Below, piece by piece: positions 20,429 through 21,824 of a DNA stretch of 21,824 nucleotides (its first letter is position 1; each line of letters begins with the position of its first letter). Both the position numbers and the translations under genes were made by a program. The stretch is from Bacilli bacterium (GTDB taxonomy: Bacteria > Bacillota_I > Bacilli_A > RF39 > UBA660), in assembly GCA_017411235.1 (NCBI GenBank), contig JAFPMR010000032.1, positions 1-21,824 of the forward strand, in the 5' to 3' direction. The notes beneath the pieces were generated by a model. That model had not been told where the DNA came from and searched no databases. It saw nothing but the letters and a program-made list of their open reading frames with translations.

Positions 20429-21824
20429 ATGCCAGAAAAGATTTCTATCGTTAAGGAATCTGGCGAGACAGTAAGTTCTAATATTGTTTCGGTTTTTACT
20501 ATTCCTGATACTGAAAAGAAATACATTATTACAACTGAAAATTCAGTGGATCCACACGGACTCACTGTTTTGCATGTAAGCGAAATCGTAGATGGTTCTT
20601 TAAAGAAGATAGCAACTGATGACGAATGGTCTTCTATTAAAACTATCATGAGAGCTATTATTTCTGGTAATGTCGGTTCTTATAAATATTTGCCAACTAT
20701 AGAAGTTATTAAAGCAGAAGGACAATATTCAAGAGATATTTCAGTATCTGCTTCAGCTTCTAAACAAATGATAGATAATTATAATGCAGCGGATAAGACT
20801 ACTGCTGAAGGAAGTGATGCTTCTATCTTCCCAGAAGGTGAAGCAGCACCAGCAGAAGATAATGAAGTAATGCCTGGTATTTCTGAAGTTGGAGATGAAC
20901 CTCCTGCTGAAGCAACTACTCCTGAAGTAGCAACGACTCCAGCACCTGAGGCAGCAGCTCCTGTAGAAACTGCTCCTGCTCCTGAAGCACCAGCAGTACC
21001 TGAGACTCCAGCTGTTCCAGAAACTCCTGCAGTTCCTGAGACACCTGCTGTTCCAGAAACACCAGCAGTACCTGAAACTCCAGCAGTACCTGAAGCACCT
21101 GCTGTTCCTGAAGTTGCTGCAACTCCGGAAGTTGCACCAGCTCCTGAAGTTAGTGCATTACCTGCAGAACCTGCACCAGTAGAGGCAGTTCCTGCTGAAC
21201 CAGTTGCTCCAGTAACTCCTGTTGCTACTGTTGAGGCTACACCTGTAGTTCCTGAACCAGTACCTGCACCAGTAGAGAATCCTGCAACACCTGAAGTTGG
21301 TGCATTAAGTAATGAAATTCAAGTTCCAAATATTCCAGAAGTTGCTCCAGAAGCAGCACCTGTTGCAGTTGAAGCTATTCCAGCACAACCAGAGGTTGTT
21401 CCAACACCTGTTGTTGTTACTCCTCAACTTGAAACTGCAGCACCTGTAGATAGTGCTTCTGTAATATCTGTAGCACCTGAGGTAAATCCAATACCTCAAC
21501 CAGAATTAGTAACAGCAAGTACAATTGCTCAACCAATTCCACAAGTTGATACAACTGTTCAAGTTGTACAACCTGCGCAAGCTGTTCCAACTGCACAAAT
21601 TGCACAAGGAGTTCCAGAAGCTAATATGACTCCACCTGTTCAATTTGATAATAGTGTTAATGGAAGCTTTAAACCAGATGCTTCATTGGATGAAGTTGTT
21701 AAAGGTGCTCAAGATATGTTCATGGAAGGTGTTAAGAACTTAGTTCAAACTATTCAAGAAAAAGTTTATAGAGATTTATATGCTAAAGAAGCTGACTTGA
21801 AGAAGAGAGAAGCACTAGTTGCTC
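20429..21824 (+). CDS. Large Pro/Glu/Ala-rich repeat protein, cut by the window end
   Basis: An uninterrupted frame of 465 codons runs to the window end, so the C-terminus is missing. Residues 1-125 form a folded-looking head: TIPDTEKKYIITTENS, then HVSEIVDGSLKKIATDDEW, which resembles the small DUF1292 domain (IPD...YI.....L..I.DDEEW), a moderate match. Residues about 135-405 are Pro/Val/Ala/Glu/Thr-rich and should be extended; they include seven PAVPE units. From about 410 the chain turns helical (FKPDASLDEVVKGAQDMFMEG, then VQTIQEKVYRDLYAKEADLKKRE), probably the start of a coiled coil. No signal peptide is present, so the spacer is likely cytoplasmic unless a later membrane helix exists. 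Function unknown. Confidence 0.72.
   Translation, partial: MPEKISIVKESGETVSSNIVSVFTIPDTEKKYIITTENSVDPHGLTVLHVSEIVDGSLKKIATDDEWSSIKTIMRAIISGNVGSYKYLPTIEVIKAEGQYSRDISVSASASKQMIDNYNAADKTTAEGSDASIFPEGEAAPAEDNEVMPGISEVGDEPPAEATTPEVATTPAPEAAAPVETAPAPEAPAVPETPAVPETPAVPETPAVPETPAVPETPAVPEAPAVPEVAATPEVAPAPEVSALPAEPAPVEAVPAEPVAPVTPVATVEATPVVPEPVPAPVENPATPEVGALSNEIQVPNIPEVAPEAAPVAVEAIPAQPEVVPTPVVVTPQLETAAPVDSASVISVAPEVNPIPQPELVTASTIAQPIPQVDTTVQVVQPAQAVPTAQIAQGVPEANMTPPVQFDNSVNGSFKPDASLDEVVKGAQDMFMEGVKNLVQTIQEKVYRDLYAKEADLKKREALVA
20990..21115 (+). repeat. Seven 18-bp PAVPE(T/A/V) repeats
   Basis: Seven consecutive six-residue units read PAVPET five times, then PAVPEA and PAVPEV. The codons differ between most units (CCA/CCT, GCA/GCT, GTA/GTT, GAA/GAG), so the repeat is much better conserved in protein than in DNA. 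Confidence 0.9.

Noticed and set aside
20990..21115. CRISPR-like or satellite repeat array
   Set aside because: Units are 18 bp, in frame, without spacers, and differ at synonymous positions, so it is a coding repeat.
20916..21605. - strand frames rich in Leu/Gln opposite the Pro-rich repeat
   Set aside because: They are reverse readings of the repeated Pro/Glu/Ala codons; the + strand frame has promoter, ribosome site and a folded-looking head.

Overview
The window is 21.8 kb of AT-rich, very compact bacterial DNA. It looks like a low-GC Gram-positive chromosome, most likely an uncultured Bacilli lineage of the kind found in gut communities; the rank below Bacilli is a guess. Support comes from a YutD-family gene, lipoprotein and peptidoglycan-hydrolase genes of monoderm type, GGTGAT/AGGAGG-type ribosome sites and TATAAT promoters. 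TGA acts as a stop and TGG encodes Trp, so the code is the standard bacterial one, not that of Mycoplasma. No gap between genes exceeds 150 bases, and I see no tRNA, rRNA, CRISPR array, insertion sequence, integrase or relaxase.

Positions 1-13032 hold a type IV secretion (T4SS)-like locus, all on the + strand. In order it encodes two related VirB2/TrbC-like two-helix membrane proteins, a large TrbL/VirB6-like membrane protein with a long cytoplasmic coiled-coil tail, a PrgI-like (VirB3-position) protein, a VirB4 ATPase split into two overlapping genes, a membrane-anchored double-domain wall hydrolase (SpoIID-like plus NlpC/P60), a lipoprotein that also has a C-terminal membrane helix, and a VirD4/TraG coupling ATPase with a long low-complexity tail. 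Together these could build an envelope-spanning channel: pilin-like parts, inner-membrane ring, two ATPases, wall-opening enzyme and surface lipoprotein. Terminators followed at once by promoters divide the locus into about four transcription units: pilin 1; pilin 2 to VirB4; hydrolase plus lipoprotein; and TraG.

Positions 13073-18300 are mostly housekeeping and envelope genes: a VTT (TVP38/TMEM64) membrane protein with rmuC; trpS on the - strand, with a cysteine pattern close to the one that binds an iron-sulfur cluster in some TrpRS; a membrane-anchored GH25 muramidase; a zinc-ribbon membrane protein; an RluB/RsuA-type pseudouridine synthase; and a small [4Fe-4S] ferredoxin on the - strand.

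Positions 18365-21824 hold an acidic tail-anchored protein of unknown function, an unrecognised 173-residue protein overlapping a YutD-family gene by four bases, and the start of a large Pro/Glu/Ala-rich repeat protein that runs off the end of the window.

A genome-wide style is visible: nearly every transcription unit has a TGn-TATAAT (extended -10) promoter about 20 bases before its start codon, often directly after the previous gene's terminator. Leaders are therefore only about 10-20 nt and leave no room for riboswitches or T-boxes.
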